Shown here piece by piece: positions 16,698 to 25,954 of a DNA stretch of 64,000 nt. The DNA lies in the NCBI GenBank assembly GCA_934317215.1, contig CAKREH010000002.1, positions 62,001 through 126,000 of the forward strand, in the 5' to 3' direction. The stretch is from an uncultured Roseburia sp. (GTDB lineage: Bacteria > Bacillota > Clostridia > Lachnospirales > Lachnospiraceae). How positions within the stretch are numbered: position 1 is the stretch's first letter; every line of letters begins with the position of its first letter. Both the position numbers and the translations under genes were made by a program. The notes beneath the pieces are model-generated. The model did no database searches. It worked only from the letters and a program-made list of their open reading frames with translations, and was not told where the DNA came from.

Positions 16698-16784
16698 ATA
16701 TGCGACAAATACGAAATTCATCCTACTAATTTTCATAACTGCCGGTTTCAAAATTGCTCGTTCACCTTTATTATACGCCCGATC

Positions 16785-17557
16785 TTACCGTCTTTCAATC
16801 CGTCTTCTGATTCTCCTCCATAAAACAGCCGACAAAATGTTGCTGGTCACACACACTCCGCTCAAAATGCCGTCTTTGCAGGTAAAATATTGGAAGGAAA
16901 TGGAAAAATATTTACTTTTCTTTAAAAAATACCACAGGTAATAGATGCTTGCCAGAATATTTCCGATTGTCGTCGCAACTGCGGCTCCCGCAGCTCCCAT
17001 CCCCATGCCGCTGATCAACACCGGATCTGACACGATATTGGCGACGGTGCCGATCATACTACCGATCATTGCCTCCTTGCTTGCACCCTCCGCGCGCACA
17101 ACAAAACTTGCCGCTGCCGACCAGATGATAAACGGCGCCCCGTATGCAATGTGAAAAGTGTATCCTTTTGCATAGAGAAACGTCTGCTCGTTTGCCCTGA
17201 ACATATTTAAAACCGGCATCATAAATACCATTAAAATGACTGCAAGTGCCACACCGACGATCAGTGACGCATATGTCGCAAACGCGGATGCCTGTTTCAT
17301 TCTTTTTTCATTTTTTTCGCCCATCGCCATGGAGGCAGCTGCACTGCCGCCCATTCCAAACATGTTAGCAAATGCCATAAACAATATGAAGATTGGATTT
17401 GTCAGGCTGACTGCCGCCACCTGCAGTGGATCGCCGGTCTATCCGACGAAAAAAGTATCCGCCATGTTGTATACAACTGTTACCAGACTGCTGATCACAC
17501 TCGGGATCGCCATCTTCGCAACCGCCTTCGGGACGGGAAGGCTGCTCATCAGTTCAT
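16785..17557 (-). pseudogene. MATE family efflux pump, broken and truncated
   Basis: The N-terminal half of a MATE exporter is present. From an ATG at 17549 the frame reads MSSLPVPKAVAKMAIPSVIS up to TFFVG, then a TAG at 17439-17441 (CAG to TAG change expected for VGQTGDPLQVAAV), then continues open in the same frame to 16785. The SD-proximal ATG at 17557 is out of frame by two bases, suggesting a small 5' deletion as well. The protein also stops after about 250 of the usual 450 residues, in basic non-MATE sequence. Three lesions make function unlikely. Confidence 0.85.
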
Positions 17558-17803
17558 TTTTTCTCCTTTCTTTCGGTGGTTTTTCATGAAAAAACGCTTT
17601 CACACTAATTACCATTTCTACACCGATATTATCCTCAATATATAATGGGTGAAAGTTCCTTTGTCCAAGTCTCTTTCGCCCATTTCTTCTTTCTTTTTAA
17701 CATTTTCACAGCCATTTCGGGCGAAAACATCTTCTGTTCTCCTGTTTTCGCCCTGATTTTTTCATTTTCGTGGGCTATTGGCTTCATCCTTATAACGTTT
17801 TCG

Positions 17804-18102
17804 CCCATTCTCTTCTAAATCTCCATTGGCCTTCGATAAAAATGGGGGAATCTCTTTCATTTTCCATTCATTTCACCCATTCTCTTCTAAATCTCCATTA
17901 GACTTCGGTAAAAATGGATGAATCTCTTTCATTTCACGTTCATTTCCCGTTCATTTCGCCCATTCTCTTCTAAATCTCCATTAGACTTCGGTAAAAATGG
18001 ATGAATCTCTTTCATTTTCTGTTCATTTCACCCATTCTCTTCTAAATCTCCATTGGTCTTCGGTAAAAATGGGGGAATCTCTTTCATTTTCTGTTCATTT
18101 CA
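17804..18102 (-). repeat. Tandem 72-bp repeats (four copies) downstream of pdxT
   Basis: Units start with CCCATTCTCTTCTAAATCTC at 17804, 17876, 17959 and 18031; three are 72 bp and the second is 83 bp owing to a duplicated CGTTCATTTCC. They differ at few sites (GGCCTTCGATA, AGACTTCGGTA, GGTCTTCGGTA). A partial fifth unit touches the pdxT stop. No ORF of note, no spacer-like variation, so not CRISPR. The 17560-17803 stretch upstream has only related T-rich, GGGCGAAA-containing sequence. Confidence 0.85.
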
Positions 18103-18117
18103 CCCATTTCTTCCTTT

Positions 18118-18720
18118 TTATACCCCCTGCACGATTTCATTTAAGAAATACGCGTGCACCCTTGCATCTTCACTCACTTCCGGATGAAAACTAAGTGCAA
18201 GCTGGTTTTTGTAGCGGACTGCTACCGTATTGCCATCCACTATCGCCAATGTCTCCACCTGCGGATTTAAAATTTCATCAATATATGGTGCACGGATAAA
18301 ATTCATCCGGTAAGTTCCAACGTGTGTGATCTCAGCATCCGTGACAAAACTTCCGAGCTGTCTGCCATATGCATTGCGCTTCACACTTACCGGCAGGGTT
18401 TTTAAATACGCTCTGTCATCGTTGGAAACACGCTCTGCTAAAAGGATCAGCCCTGCGCAGGTCGCAAGCACCGGTGTACCCGCTTCAATCAGTTCTTTTA
18501 ACTGGTCATACATGCCAAGGTCTCTAAGCAGCTTTCCCTGTACCGTGCTTTCACCTCCGGGAAGCACGATCCCCTGCAGTCTGCCATTCTGCACAGCCTC
18601 TTCCAAATCCTTTTTCTGACGGATCAGGAATGTATCCGCACCAAGCCCGTCAAGCATCACCTGATGCTCCGCAAATGCGCCCTGCACCGCAAGGATTCCG
18701 ATTGATACTTTTTCTGACAT
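18118..18720 (-). CDS. pdxT: Pyridoxal 5'-phosphate synthase glutaminase subunit PdxT
   Basis: 200 residues from the ATG at 18720 (SD TGGAG). Class I glutaminase features: VLPGGEST oxyanion strand, nucleophile Cys in VLATCAGLILLA, and LSFHPEVSED with the catalytic His and Glu. PdxT makes ammonia from glutamine and channels it to PdxS in the cytosolic 12+12 PLP synthase. It follows pdxS, but an unusual 100-bp hairpin repeat lies between the two and supplies the pdxT SD. Confidence 0.95.
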   Translation of the reverse strand: MSEKVSIGILAVQGAFAEHQVMLDGLGADTFLIRQKKDLEEAVQNGRLQGIVLPGGESTVQGKLLRDLGMYDQLKELIEAGTPVLATCAGLILLAERVSNDDRAYLKTLPVSVKRNAYGRQLGSFVTDAEITHVGTYRMNFIRAPYIDEILNPQVETLAIVDGNTVAVRYKNQLALSFHPEVSEDARVHAYFLNEIVQGV

Positions 18721-18822
18721 GATAATCTCCATTCTTGCGCTGTTTTTTGCGCATCTTTAGTTTGTGCGTAAGCACAAATCCTGCGTGTGAAAAATCTTAT
18801 TTTTCACACGAATCTCCATTTC
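18721..18822 (-). repeat. Modular hairpin leader repeat, full form, between pdxS and pdxT
   Basis: In transcript order: a hairpin GTGTGAAAAAT/ATTTTTCACAC, a hairpin TTTGTGC/GCACAAA, a GCGC-AAAAAACA-GCGC hairpin, then AGAATGGAG as the SD of pdxT. The same series precedes the IlvD-like gene (36383-36492); shorter forms precede the CbiK-like and DUF4317 genes. Confidence 0.8.
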
Positions 18823-18830
18823 TGAGCAAT

Positions 18831-19721
18831 TTATTTCCCACGTTCTGCCATAAGCAGCTGTATCTCGTCCTCGTTGATGCCAACCATCGCTTCTCCTAAA
18901 TCTTCAGATAACTCTGCAATCAGTTTTGCATCATTGTAATTGGTCACTGCCTGTACGATTGCTGCTGCACGTTTTGCCGGATTGCCGGATTTGAAAATAC
19001 CCGAACCTACAAATACGCCCTCGGCGCCAAGCTGCATCATCAATGCTGCATCTGCCGGAGTTGCCACACCGCCTGCCGCAAAGTTTACAACCGGAAGTTT
19101 TTTGTGGTCATGCACATATTTTACAAGATCATATGGAACCTGAAGCTGTTTTGCTGCCTCAAAAAGTTCATCCTCACGCTTTGCCGCAACTGCCGCGATC
19201 TCGGAGTTGATCAGTCTCATATGATGTACCGCCTGAACCACATCACCGGTTCCCGGCTCCCCTTTGGTACGGATCATCGCTGCGCCCTCAGCGATTCTTC
19301 TGAGTGCTTCGCCTAAATTTTTTGCTCCGCAGACAAACGGCACCTGAAATTTTGTCTTGTCTATGTGGTAAACATCATCTGCCGGAGAAAGCACTTCACT
19401 CTCGTCGATGTAGTCGATCTCTAATGCCTGTAAAATCTGTGCCTCCGCAAAATGACCGATTCGGCATTTTGCCATAACCGGAATGGAAACTGCCCCCTGG
19501 ATCTCTCTGATCAGCTTCGGATCACTCATTCTTGCCACGCCGCCCGCTGCTCTGATATCCGCCGGGATCCGCTCTAATGCCATAACCGCACATGCTCCTG
19601 CCGCCTCTGCGATCTTTGCCTGCCCGGCATTTGTGACATCCATGATGACACCACCCTTTAACATCTGTGCCAGTTCGCGGTTTAATTCATACTGCTCTTT
19701 TGTATTATTTATATTACTCAT
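18831..19721 (-). CDS. pdxS: Pyridoxal 5'-phosphate synthase subunit PdxS
   Basis: 296 residues, the usual length. The (beta/alpha)8 enzyme joins ribose-5-P, glyceraldehyde-3-P and ammonia into PLP. Visible are MLKGGVIMDVTNAGQAKIAE with the strand-1 Asp, AKCRIGHFAEAQILQ with the lysine for the ribose adduct, and FVCGAKNLGEALRRI and FAAGGVATPADAAL further on. SD is AAGGAGAAAG. It forms the deoxyxylulose-independent PLP pathway with pdxT downstream. Confidence 0.97.
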   Translation of the reverse strand: MSNINNTKEQYELNRELAQMLKGGVIMDVTNAGQAKIAEAAGACAVMALERIPADIRAAGGVARMSDPKLIREIQGAVSIPVMAKCRIGHFAEAQILQALEIDYIDESEVLSPADDVYHIDKTKFQVPFVCGAKNLGEALRRIAEGAAMIRTKGEPGTGDVVQAVHHMRLINSEIAAVAAKREDELFEAAKQLQVPYDLVKYVHDHKKLPVVNFAAGGVATPADAALMMQLGAEGVFVGSGIFKSGNPAKRAAAIVQAVTNYNDAKLIAELSEDLGEAMVGINEDEIQLLMAERGK

Positions 19722-19824
19722 AACTAACTTTCTCCTTTTTCAGACAACCAGTTTGATTTTCTGCGCAGTTTTTCAAACAGTTACTCTGTATCAATTTCTT
19801 TTCGGATCCTGATGTTATGAAGTA

Positions 19825-19866
19825 TAAGAAAAAACTGGATGTATGAAAACATCCAGTTTTTTCTTT
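19825..19866 (-). terminator. Strong terminator after rsmH
   Basis: AAAAAACTGGATGT (19829-19842) pairs with ACATCCAGTTTTTT (19849-19862), six-base loop; A/T runs on both sides make it possibly bidirectional. Confidence 0.85.
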
Positions 19867-19953
19867 TTCAGCCATGCCAGTTTGTAATTAACATGATCTG
19901 AGCATTCATTTTTTATTTCAATCCATGATACCATATCAGCATCAATAAATCTT

Positions 19954-21006
19954 CTATGCCCGAACCGCCCAGCGCATCTTCGTAGACCGCGCTCTTCCGT
20001 TCTGTGCACATTCCTGTGCACTCGGTCTTACAACATCTTTTGAATAATCTGCATAAATTCCTGCACGACAGCCTTCTTTTAATGCTTTCTTGACCAGCTT
20101 ATCCTCCCCGGAATGAAACGTGAGGATTGCCACACGTCCCCCTGGTTTTAAGGCGTCTGGCAGTTTTTCCATGAATTCATATAAGACCTCAAACTCACGG
20201 TTTACATCGATGCGGAGTGCCTGAAATGTACGCTGACAGGTCTTTTTGATCGTGTCCTTTTTTTCTTTTTCCGGCAGAAAATCCAGTGTTTTTTCGATCA
20301 CTTCGCGCAATTTTGTCGTCGTGTCGATCCGGCTGCCCTTTCGGATCTCATCAGTGATTGCCTTTGCAAGCTCCTCACAGTAAGGTTCATCGGAATTTTC
20401 ATAGAGCATTCCGGCAAGTTCCTCCCTTGTGATGGTATCAAGACGTTCTGCCGCGCTGATTCCTGCTTCCTGATTTAAGCGCAGGTCAAGTGGTCCATCC
20501 ACCTTAAAGGAAAATCCACGCTTTGGATTGTCGATCTGCATGGAAGATACACCCAGATCCGCTAAAATGAAATCAAAACCGCCGGCTTCTTTTGCGATCT
20601 CATCGATCGTACAGAAATTCTGCAGCCGGATCGTCAGGATATCCTCTCCGTACCCAAGTTCTTCCAATCTCTTTTTCGTCTTGGCAGACTCCTCCGGGTC
20701 AACGTCGGTTGCATAAATATGTCCCTGTCCGTTCAGACAGGCAAGCATTGCTTTTGTATGCCCTCCATATCCTAACGTTGCATCAAAACCGGTCTCGCCC
20801 GGCTGGATCTTTAAGATATCAAGAATCTCCTGCACCATAATGGAAATATGCATTCCTGCCGGCGTATTTCCCTTTTTGATGACATGTTCAATCGTATCCT
20901 GGTATTTTTCCGGCTGAAGTTCTTTATACTTTTCCTCGAACTTCTTCGGGTATTTTCCTTTATAACGTACACGCCTTTTGTGCGGTGTCTGCTGTTCCTG
21001 TTCCAT
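19954..21006 (-). CDS. rsmH: RsmH-type 16S rRNA (cytosine-1402-N4)-methyltransferase
   Basis: 350 residues with the MraW/RsmH fold: an SAM site GFDATLGYGGHTKAMLACL, then IYATDVDPE, FDFILADLGVSSMQIDNPKR with the GFSF strand, and TFQALRIDVNREFEVLYEFM followed by VAILTFHSGEDKLVK. About 50 basic N-terminal residues (HKRRVRYKGKYPKKFEEKYK) precede the usual start. RsmH is normally in the division (dcw) cluster before ftsL; this copy stands alone between pdxS and the sialic acid genes, so it may be a paralogue. SD is GGAAGG. Confidence 0.85.
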   Translation of the reverse strand: MEQEQQTPHKRRVRYKGKYPKKFEEKYKELQPEKYQDTIEHVIKKGNTPAGMHISIMVQEILDILKIQPGETGFDATLGYGGHTKAMLACLNGQGHIYATDVDPEESAKTKKRLEELGYGEDILTIRLQNFCTIDEIAKEAGGFDFILADLGVSSMQIDNPKRGFSFKVDGPLDLRLNQEAGISAAERLDTITREELAGMLYENSDEPYCEELAKAITDEIRKGSRIDTTTKLREVIEKTLDFLPEKEKKDTIKKTCQRTFQALRIDVNREFEVLYEFMEKLPDALKPGGRVAILTFHSGEDKLVKKALKEGCRAGIYADYSKDVVRPSAQECAQNGRARSTKMRWAVRA

Positions 21007-21168
21007 AAACTTGTTCCTTCCTGAGTTATTGAAAATATTCTCCCCGTATTATCATTTCCTATTGTCAGCACTTTCTAACGCGCCGCCATTTATTCGTTAT
21101 TATATCAAAATCCCCATAAAAGTTCTACAAGTTTACTGCGCATATCAAATTTGTACGCAAAATTCGCT

Positions 21169-21810
21169 TTATAGTATCTGCGGTATAAATTCTGCCAGAT
21201 ATTCAGCAAAAATCCTGTGACTGTCAAGACTCAGATGCATCCAGTCATATGGATACATTTCTATTCCCGGTATTGATCCGGCATCTAAAAAATGACATTG
21301 CAGTCTGTCCGCAACATCTTTAAATTCTTTTGCAAGATGTTCCGATCTCTCAACACAATGAACCCCCATCTCACCAGCCACTGCTGTCGCGGCATATCCC
21401 GAATCGATCGGCGGTGGTGCTACAATCAGCACATTCGGTTTTCCCCTCCACGCCGCATGGGTATCAATTGCTTTCTGTGTCAGACGTTCAAGTCCTTTTC
21501 CTATAATAAAAGCATTTGCAGCAAAACGATCCTTTGTATCATTCGTCCCAAGCATGATAATCACAAGATCTAATGGCTCATGAGACATCATACACGGATA
21601 GATCGCATTAAGTCCATTGAGTCCCTCAAAAACCGGATCCTCAAATGATGTTGTCCTTCCACTCAGTCCTTCTTCGATAATATAATACTCATCTCCAAGC
21701 TTTTTCTGCAGCAGCTTTGTCCAGCGTTCATCCGTACCAAAACGTCCGCCTGTCTTCGAATTGTATCCATGTGTATTAGAATCTCCAAAACATAAAATGT
21801 TTTTCTGCAT
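21169..21810 (-). CDS. SGNH/GDSL hydrolase, possible carbohydrate O-acetylesterase
   Basis: 213 residues. Block I is ILCFGDSNTHGYN with the nucleophile Ser, block III LVIIMLGTNDTKDRF, and block V DWMHLSLDSHRIFAEYLAEF with the Asp-x-x-His pair. No signal peptide, so it acts in the cytosol. It is the last gene of the sialic acid operon, 62 bp after the ROK kinase. O-acetylated sialic acids are common on mucin, so de-O-acetylation of an imported sugar is a fair guess, but it is not a NanS homologue by eye. Confidence 0.75.
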   Translation of the reverse strand: MQKNILCFGDSNTHGYNSKTGGRFGTDERWTKLLQKKLGDEYYIIEEGLSGRTTSFEDPVFEGLNGLNAIYPCMMSHEPLDLVIIMLGTNDTKDRFAANAFIIGKGLERLTQKAIDTHAAWRGKPNVLIVAPPPIDSGYAATAVAGEMGVHCVERSEHLAKEFKDVADRLQCHFLDAGSIPGIEMYPYDWMHLSLDSHRIFAEYLAEFIPQIL

Positions 21811-21871
21811 CAAAACCACACCTTTCTGTCATTTTTACCTTCCGTGTCATATGAACTATGACTATCCAAAT

Positions 21872-22762
21872 TCAATTGGTTTCCTGTTTCAACAGATGTT
21901 CTGCAAGACTTACAGCCCCCATCATCCCGGCAGTATTGCCAAGCTTTGCAGGAACGATTTCCACTTTTTGCAGACCAGGGGCAATCTGTCTTTTCACTTT
22001 CCGGTTAATCTCGGATATCACATATTCCTGTGCCATCACGCCCCCACCAAGAATGATCCTGGATGGATTAAAAATACAGGTAAGCGTCACCAGACCTGTG
22101 CATATATCATCGATCCACAGATCAACCTGCTCTCTGATCTCCGTTCTGTCCATTGCAGCAAAAATTTTTTTTCCATTATCTAACACACCGTCAATTTTTT
22201 TCACGCGCCTTACCAGTGCCGTTGTGGATGCACAGCGTTCATAGCAGCCCTCTAAGCTGTCCGTTCCACCCTTTTCTTCCGGGTGAATCACAATGCCGCC
22301 AAAGCTGCCTGCCGAGTAAGATGCACCTGCATACACCTTCTGGTCTGCCACAATACAGCCACCCACACCGGTTCCATAAGTCAGACATAAAAAATCTTTG
22401 CAGCCATACCCCGCACCGGAACGAAGCTCTCCAAGTGCCGCAGCATTGACATCATTTTCCACTGCTGTCGGCACATGAAATTCCTCTTCCATGATTTTTT
22501 TTACCTGCATGCCTGTATAACCCGGAATATTGCTGTTTGCATAAAAAATGCTTCCATCCTCCGTATTTACCTCACCTGCTGTACTGATGCCGATTCCATT
22601 AAAATCCTGATAGGTATGTATCATTTCTTTTACACGTTCCATCAGATGTGCGCCGCCAAGCGATGCCTGTGTCTCCCATTCTTTTTGTTCTGTCAGTTCC
22701 ATCCCATTCCACAGGCCGGATTTTATTGCCGTTCCACCGATATCAACCGCTATAATCTTCAT
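21872..22762 (-). CDS. nanK: ROK family sugar kinase, probable N-acetylmannosamine kinase
   Basis: 296 residues. The ATP phosphate motif is MKIIAVDIGGTAIKSGLWNG and the second LTYGTGVGGCIVAD; NDVNAAALGE and a catalytic Asp lie between. The ROK zinc motif is reduced to a single GCYERC. It follows nanE by 15 bp, so ManNAc is the likely substrate, giving ManNAc-6-P. Cytosolic. A glucokinase role is less likely in this operon. SD is AAGGAAGG. Confidence 0.85.
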   Translation of the reverse strand: MKIIAVDIGGTAIKSGLWNGMELTEQKEWETQASLGGAHLMERVKEMIHTYQDFNGIGISTAGEVNTEDGSIFYANSNIPGYTGMQVKKIMEEEFHVPTAVENDVNAAALGELRSGAGYGCKDFLCLTYGTGVGGCIVADQKVYAGASYSAGSFGGIVIHPEEKGGTDSLEGCYERCASTTALVRRVKKIDGVLDNGKKIFAAMDRTEIREQVDLWIDDICTGLVTLTCIFNPSRIILGGGVMAQEYVISEINRKVKRQIAPGLQKVEIVPAKLGNTAGMMGAVSLAEHLLKQETN

Positions 22763-22777
22763 AATCAGACCTTCCTT

Positions 22778-23473
22778 TTATTTCTGGATCGCAGAGACAA
22801 ACCGCGCTGTGATCTCCGCCGGTCTTGTGATCGCACCGCCTACGACCAGTGCAAATGCACCTGCCTCCAACGCTTTTTTTGCCTGTTCCGGATAGTGAAT
22901 ATGTCCTTCTGCAATAATTTTCGCAGAACATTTCTCGGAAAGTTCATGAATAAATTCAAAATCAATGTCATCACATCCCTGTGTCTCCGGTGTATAACCG
23001 CGCATGGTCGTTCCAACAAAGTCTGCACCTGCCTCCGCACATGCGATGCCTTCTTCCACCGTTGCACAGTCTGCCATCACAAGCTGATCCGGATATTTTT
23101 CTTTGACCGCTTCTATGAACTGTGCCGCAGTGCTCCCATCCGGGCGCAGTGCGCTCGTCCCCTGTACCGCAAGAATGTCCACACCACATGCAACCAGTTC
23201 ATCCACCTCTTTCATGGTAACGGTAATATACATGGGCGTTCCCTCATAGTCTTTTTTGATGATACCGATCACCGGAAGATCTACGGCCTCTTTGATCTGT
23301 GTGATATCACGGACCGTATTGGCGCGAATCCCCACTGCGCCTGACTGTGCTGCCGCCTTCGCCATCAGAGGCATGATACCTCCCTCCTTTGTATACAAAG
23401 GCTCATGTTCCAATGCCTGACACGAAACGATCAGCCCCCCCTTAATCTGTTCCAACATTGCCTGTTTCTCCAT
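22778..23473 (-). CDS. nanE: N-acetylmannosamine-6-phosphate 2-epimerase NanE
   Basis: 231 residues from the ATG at 23473, which has GGAATGGAGG five bases before it. The TIM barrel shows MLEQIKGGLIVSCQALEHEP, a catalytic strand IGIIKKDYEG, DCATVEEGIACAEAGADFVG and the C-terminal phosphate loop FALVVGGAITRPAEITARFV. It turns ManNAc-6-P into GlcNAc-6-P, which NagA (31.4 kb) then deacetylates. Fits between nanQ and nanK in one operon. Confidence 0.94.
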   Translation of the reverse strand: MEKQAMLEQIKGGLIVSCQALEHEPLYTKEGGIMPLMAKAAAQSGAVGIRANTVRDITQIKEAVDLPVIGIIKKDYEGTPMYITVTMKEVDELVACGVDILAVQGTSALRPDGSTAAQFIEAVKEKYPDQLVMADCATVEEGIACAEAGADFVGTTMRGYTPETQGCDDIDFEFIHELSEKCSAKIIAEGHIHYPEQAKKALEAGAFALVVGGAITRPAEITARFVSAIQK

Positions 23474-23566
23474 AGTATCCTCCATTCCCGCCAAAAACTT
23501 CCATCTGCGTTTTTGTCATAATCTGAGAAATCCCAAGACTTTATGCCTCAGGATTCCCAATATCTG

Positions 23567-24013
23567 TTACATTTCTATCTTTACAACTGCTTTTCTTACA
23601 TGGGTACATGTCCCATTGATACAACTTGGTTTGTGAAACTCTTCCGGCAAAAACAAGGCAAACCTTCCATCTCCCAGTGTTCCGGCAGAAAATGCTGTTC
23701 CATCCACAAGTCCGAAGTCTGTTTCTGTATCAAAATCGCTTTGCGGCACTCCCGTCAGGGCACATTCCCAGTACTCACTTCCACTGATATTGATCTGAAG
23801 ATCCGCATATTTTTTGTGATATTCAAACCCGGCACCATCTGCATTTCTCAGATCTGCCTCCATAACATTCACAAAAACATGGTCTCCATCCACAACTGTC
23901 CTGCCATCTGGAAGTTTTTCCAGATCTGTACTTTTTAAAAAATCAATTGCCGTATCAAAATTTTTATGTAATCCTCTGTATCGATCTAAATTCTGTAATG
24001 CATCTGTGATCAT
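23567..24013 (-). CDS. nanQ: YhcH/YjgK/YiaL family protein (NanQ-type sialic acid anomerase)
   Basis: 148 residues. YhcH family marks are VVDGDHVFVNVMEADLRNAD, the metal-site strand FEYHKKYADLQINISGSEYW with His and Glu, and FALFLPEEFHKPSCINGTC with the last His. E. coli YhcH (NanQ) converts alpha- to beta-N-acetylneuraminate so that transport and the lyase keep pace. The nan context makes this role likely here. It is 26 bp after nanA. SD is GGAGTGGAAG. Confidence 0.87.
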   Translation of the reverse strand: MITDALQNLDRYRGLHKNFDTAIDFLKSTDLEKLPDGRTVVDGDHVFVNVMEADLRNADGAGFEYHKKYADLQINISGSEYWECALTGVPQSDFDTETDFGLVDGTAFSAGTLGDGRFALFLPEEFHKPSCINGTCTHVRKAVVKIEM

Positions 24014-24039
24014 ATTTCTTCCACTCCCCGCCAGTATGT

Positions 24040-24969
24040 TTACAGTTCTGCGACCGCTGCCTCGATCATCTTCTGTGCCTCTGTGACAACCGCCTCATCT
24101 TCCGGTACAAGCGGTGGAAGCGGACGTCTGACACTGCCAAGTTCTAACCCGTACATTCTGCGCAGGATCTCTTTCTGTACTGCATAGAGGTTTCCTTTTG
24201 CTTCACACATTTTATAAATGATCGCATCCGCCTTATACTGGATCTTCATTGCCTCTGCAAACTTGTCCGCACGGATCAGTTCATCCATCTTTACAAACAG
24301 TTCCGGCATCACCGCATAAGTTCCGCCGATGCCGCCATCTGCACCGATCGCACGTCCTGCCACAAACTGCTCATCCGGTCCGTTGAATACCACAAATCCG
24401 TTTTCACCGCGCTCTTTCACACCCTCTGCCTTAAACATCTGGATATCCTGTGTCGGCATGGATGAGTTCTTCACCGCGATCACATTTGGATTTTTTAACA
24501 TTTCCTTTAACAGGCTCATGGATAATGCTGTTCCGGCAAGCTGTGGAATGTTATAGATCACAAAATCAAGCTCCGGTGCCGCAGCACTCATGGCATTCCA
24601 GTATTCCGCGATCGCATATTCCGGCAGATGGAAGTAGATCGGAGGGATTGATGCGATCGCATCTGCCCCAACGCGCTGTGCGTGCGATGCAAGTTCCATA
24701 CTGTCTGCCGTATTATTACAGCCCACATGCGCAATCACGGTAAGTTTTCCCTTTGCTTCTTCCATGACTGCCTCAAGCACTTTTTTACGTTCGTCTACAT
24801 GCTGGTAAATACATTCGCCCGAAGATCCTCCGACGTACACCCCTTTGACGCCTTTTGAAATCAGATGGCATGTCAATGCCTTAACACCTTCCGTTGAAAT
24901 CTCTCCGTTTTTGTCATAGCAGGCATAAAATGCCGGGATGACACCCTGATATTTTGTAATGTCTTTCAT
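24040..24969 (-). CDS. nanA: N-acetylneuraminate lyase (DapA/NanA superfamily)
   Basis: 309 residues of the class I aldolase DHDPS family: KGVYVGGSSGECIYQHVDER holds the GSSGE carboxylate-binding loop typical of NanA, then DFVIYNIPQLAG with the Tyr, VIAVKNSS with the Schiff-base Lys, and GADGGIGGTYAVMPELFVKM. It splits Neu5Ac into pyruvate and ManNAc. Operon partners nanE and nanK make NanA far likelier than DapA. SD is AATGGAG. Slightly divergent C-terminus compared with E. coli NanA. Confidence 0.93.
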   Translation of the reverse strand: MKDITKYQGVIPAFYACYDKNGEISTEGVKALTCHLISKGVKGVYVGGSSGECIYQHVDERKKVLEAVMEEAKGKLTVIAHVGCNNTADSMELASHAQRVGADAIASIPPIYFHLPEYAIAEYWNAMSAAAPELDFVIYNIPQLAGTALSMSLLKEMLKNPNVIAVKNSSMPTQDIQMFKAEGVKERGENGFVVFNGPDEQFVAGRAIGADGGIGGTYAVMPELFVKMDELIRADKFAEAMKIQYKADAIIYKMCEAKGNLYAVQKEILRRMYGLELGSVRRPLPPLVPEDEAVVTEAQKMIEAAVAEL

Positions 24970-25006
24970 TTTATTTCTCCATTCTTTCCATGTTTTTTAC
25001 AACTTT

Positions 25007-25942
25007 TTAACCTTTTACTGCACCCATGGTAATTCCCTTTGTAAAGTACTTCTGGAATAACAGGAATACAATGATGATCGGCACTGCTGCAAGTGCTGCA
25101 CCTGCCATGATCAGACCAAAATCTGTAGCATTTTCTGCCTGTAACTTTGCAATACCAAGGGATATCGTCAGATTGCCTGTACTTGACAGCATGATCAACT
25201 GCATGAAGTAATCATTCCAGCTATTAATAAATGTAAAGATCGCAAGTGCTCCAATTCCCGGTTTGATCATCGGGACAACAACTCTTAAAAATGTTTTTGC
25301 CTCGCTCGCTCCGTCGATCTGCGCCGCTTCAAGCATTTCCGTCGGAACTCCCTCTGAAAACTGTTTCATCAAAAATACACCAAATGGCCATCCTACAATT
25401 GGAAATATAACTGCCCATATTGTATTATACAGATTCAAATTTGACATTTCGCGAAGTAATGGAACCAGGATAACCTGTTTTGGCAATGCCATTGCACATA
25501 CGATCATTGTAAACAGGAACTGACGGCCAACAAACCTCTTCTTTGCAAGCGCGTACCCTGCCATTGAAGCCGTAATGCAGGTAAGAATCATAGACATCAC
25601 CGCCATAAATACGGTGTTGATCATCCAGCGGATAGCTGCCGGTACACTTGGTCCGCTTACAGTCAGCTTCAAGTCCCTGCTTCCCGTGATCAGGCTGCTA
25701 AACGGGATATTAAACTGGAATAAAGGTGCTGTCTGACGACTGAAAAGTTTCTGATAATTTGCCAGCGTCCACTCTTTTGGCCACCAGATCGGTGTGGTAG
25801 AGTTGATTGCCGCATTAGTCTTAAATGATCCGGTAATAATCCAATATAACGGAAACGTAAATAAAACAGCCAATATCACAATCACAACAACACTAATGAT
25901 CTTATATACAGAAGGATGTTTTGTGCTTTTTTTGTTTTCCAT
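25007..25942 (-). CDS. CUT1-type sugar ABC permease (MalG-like), sialic acid importer
   Basis: 311 residues with six predicted membrane helices: an N-terminal one at about 15-35 and five in the BPD core. The ABC contact loop reads EMLEAAQIDGASEAKTFLRV, the EAA motif. It ends in FTKGITMGAVKG, as MalG-type permeases do. It pairs with the permease 12 bp upstream and the lipoprotein before it. No ATPase lies here, so a shared MsmX-type ATPase elsewhere must drive transport, as is usual for Firmicute CUT1 importers. Confidence 0.92.
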   Translation of the reverse strand: MENKKSTKHPSVYKIISVVVIVILAVLFTFPLYWIITGSFKTNAAINSTTPIWWPKEWTLANYQKLFSRQTAPLFQFNIPFSSLITGSRDLKLTVSGPSVPAAIRWMINTVFMAVMSMILTCITASMAGYALAKKRFVGRQFLFTMIVCAMALPKQVILVPLLREMSNLNLYNTIWAVIFPIVGWPFGVFLMKQFSEGVPTEMLEAAQIDGASEAKTFLRVVVPMIKPGIGALAIFTFINSWNDYFMQLIMLSSTGNLTISLGIAKLQAENATDFGLIMAGAALAAVPIIIVFLLFQKYFTKGITMGAVKG

Positions 25943-25954
25943 ATCCGTATCCTC

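Noticed and set aside
17804..18102. Possible CRISPR array
   Set aside because: Units are near-identical over their whole 72 bp with no short repeat plus unique spacer pattern, and no cas genes lie nearby.
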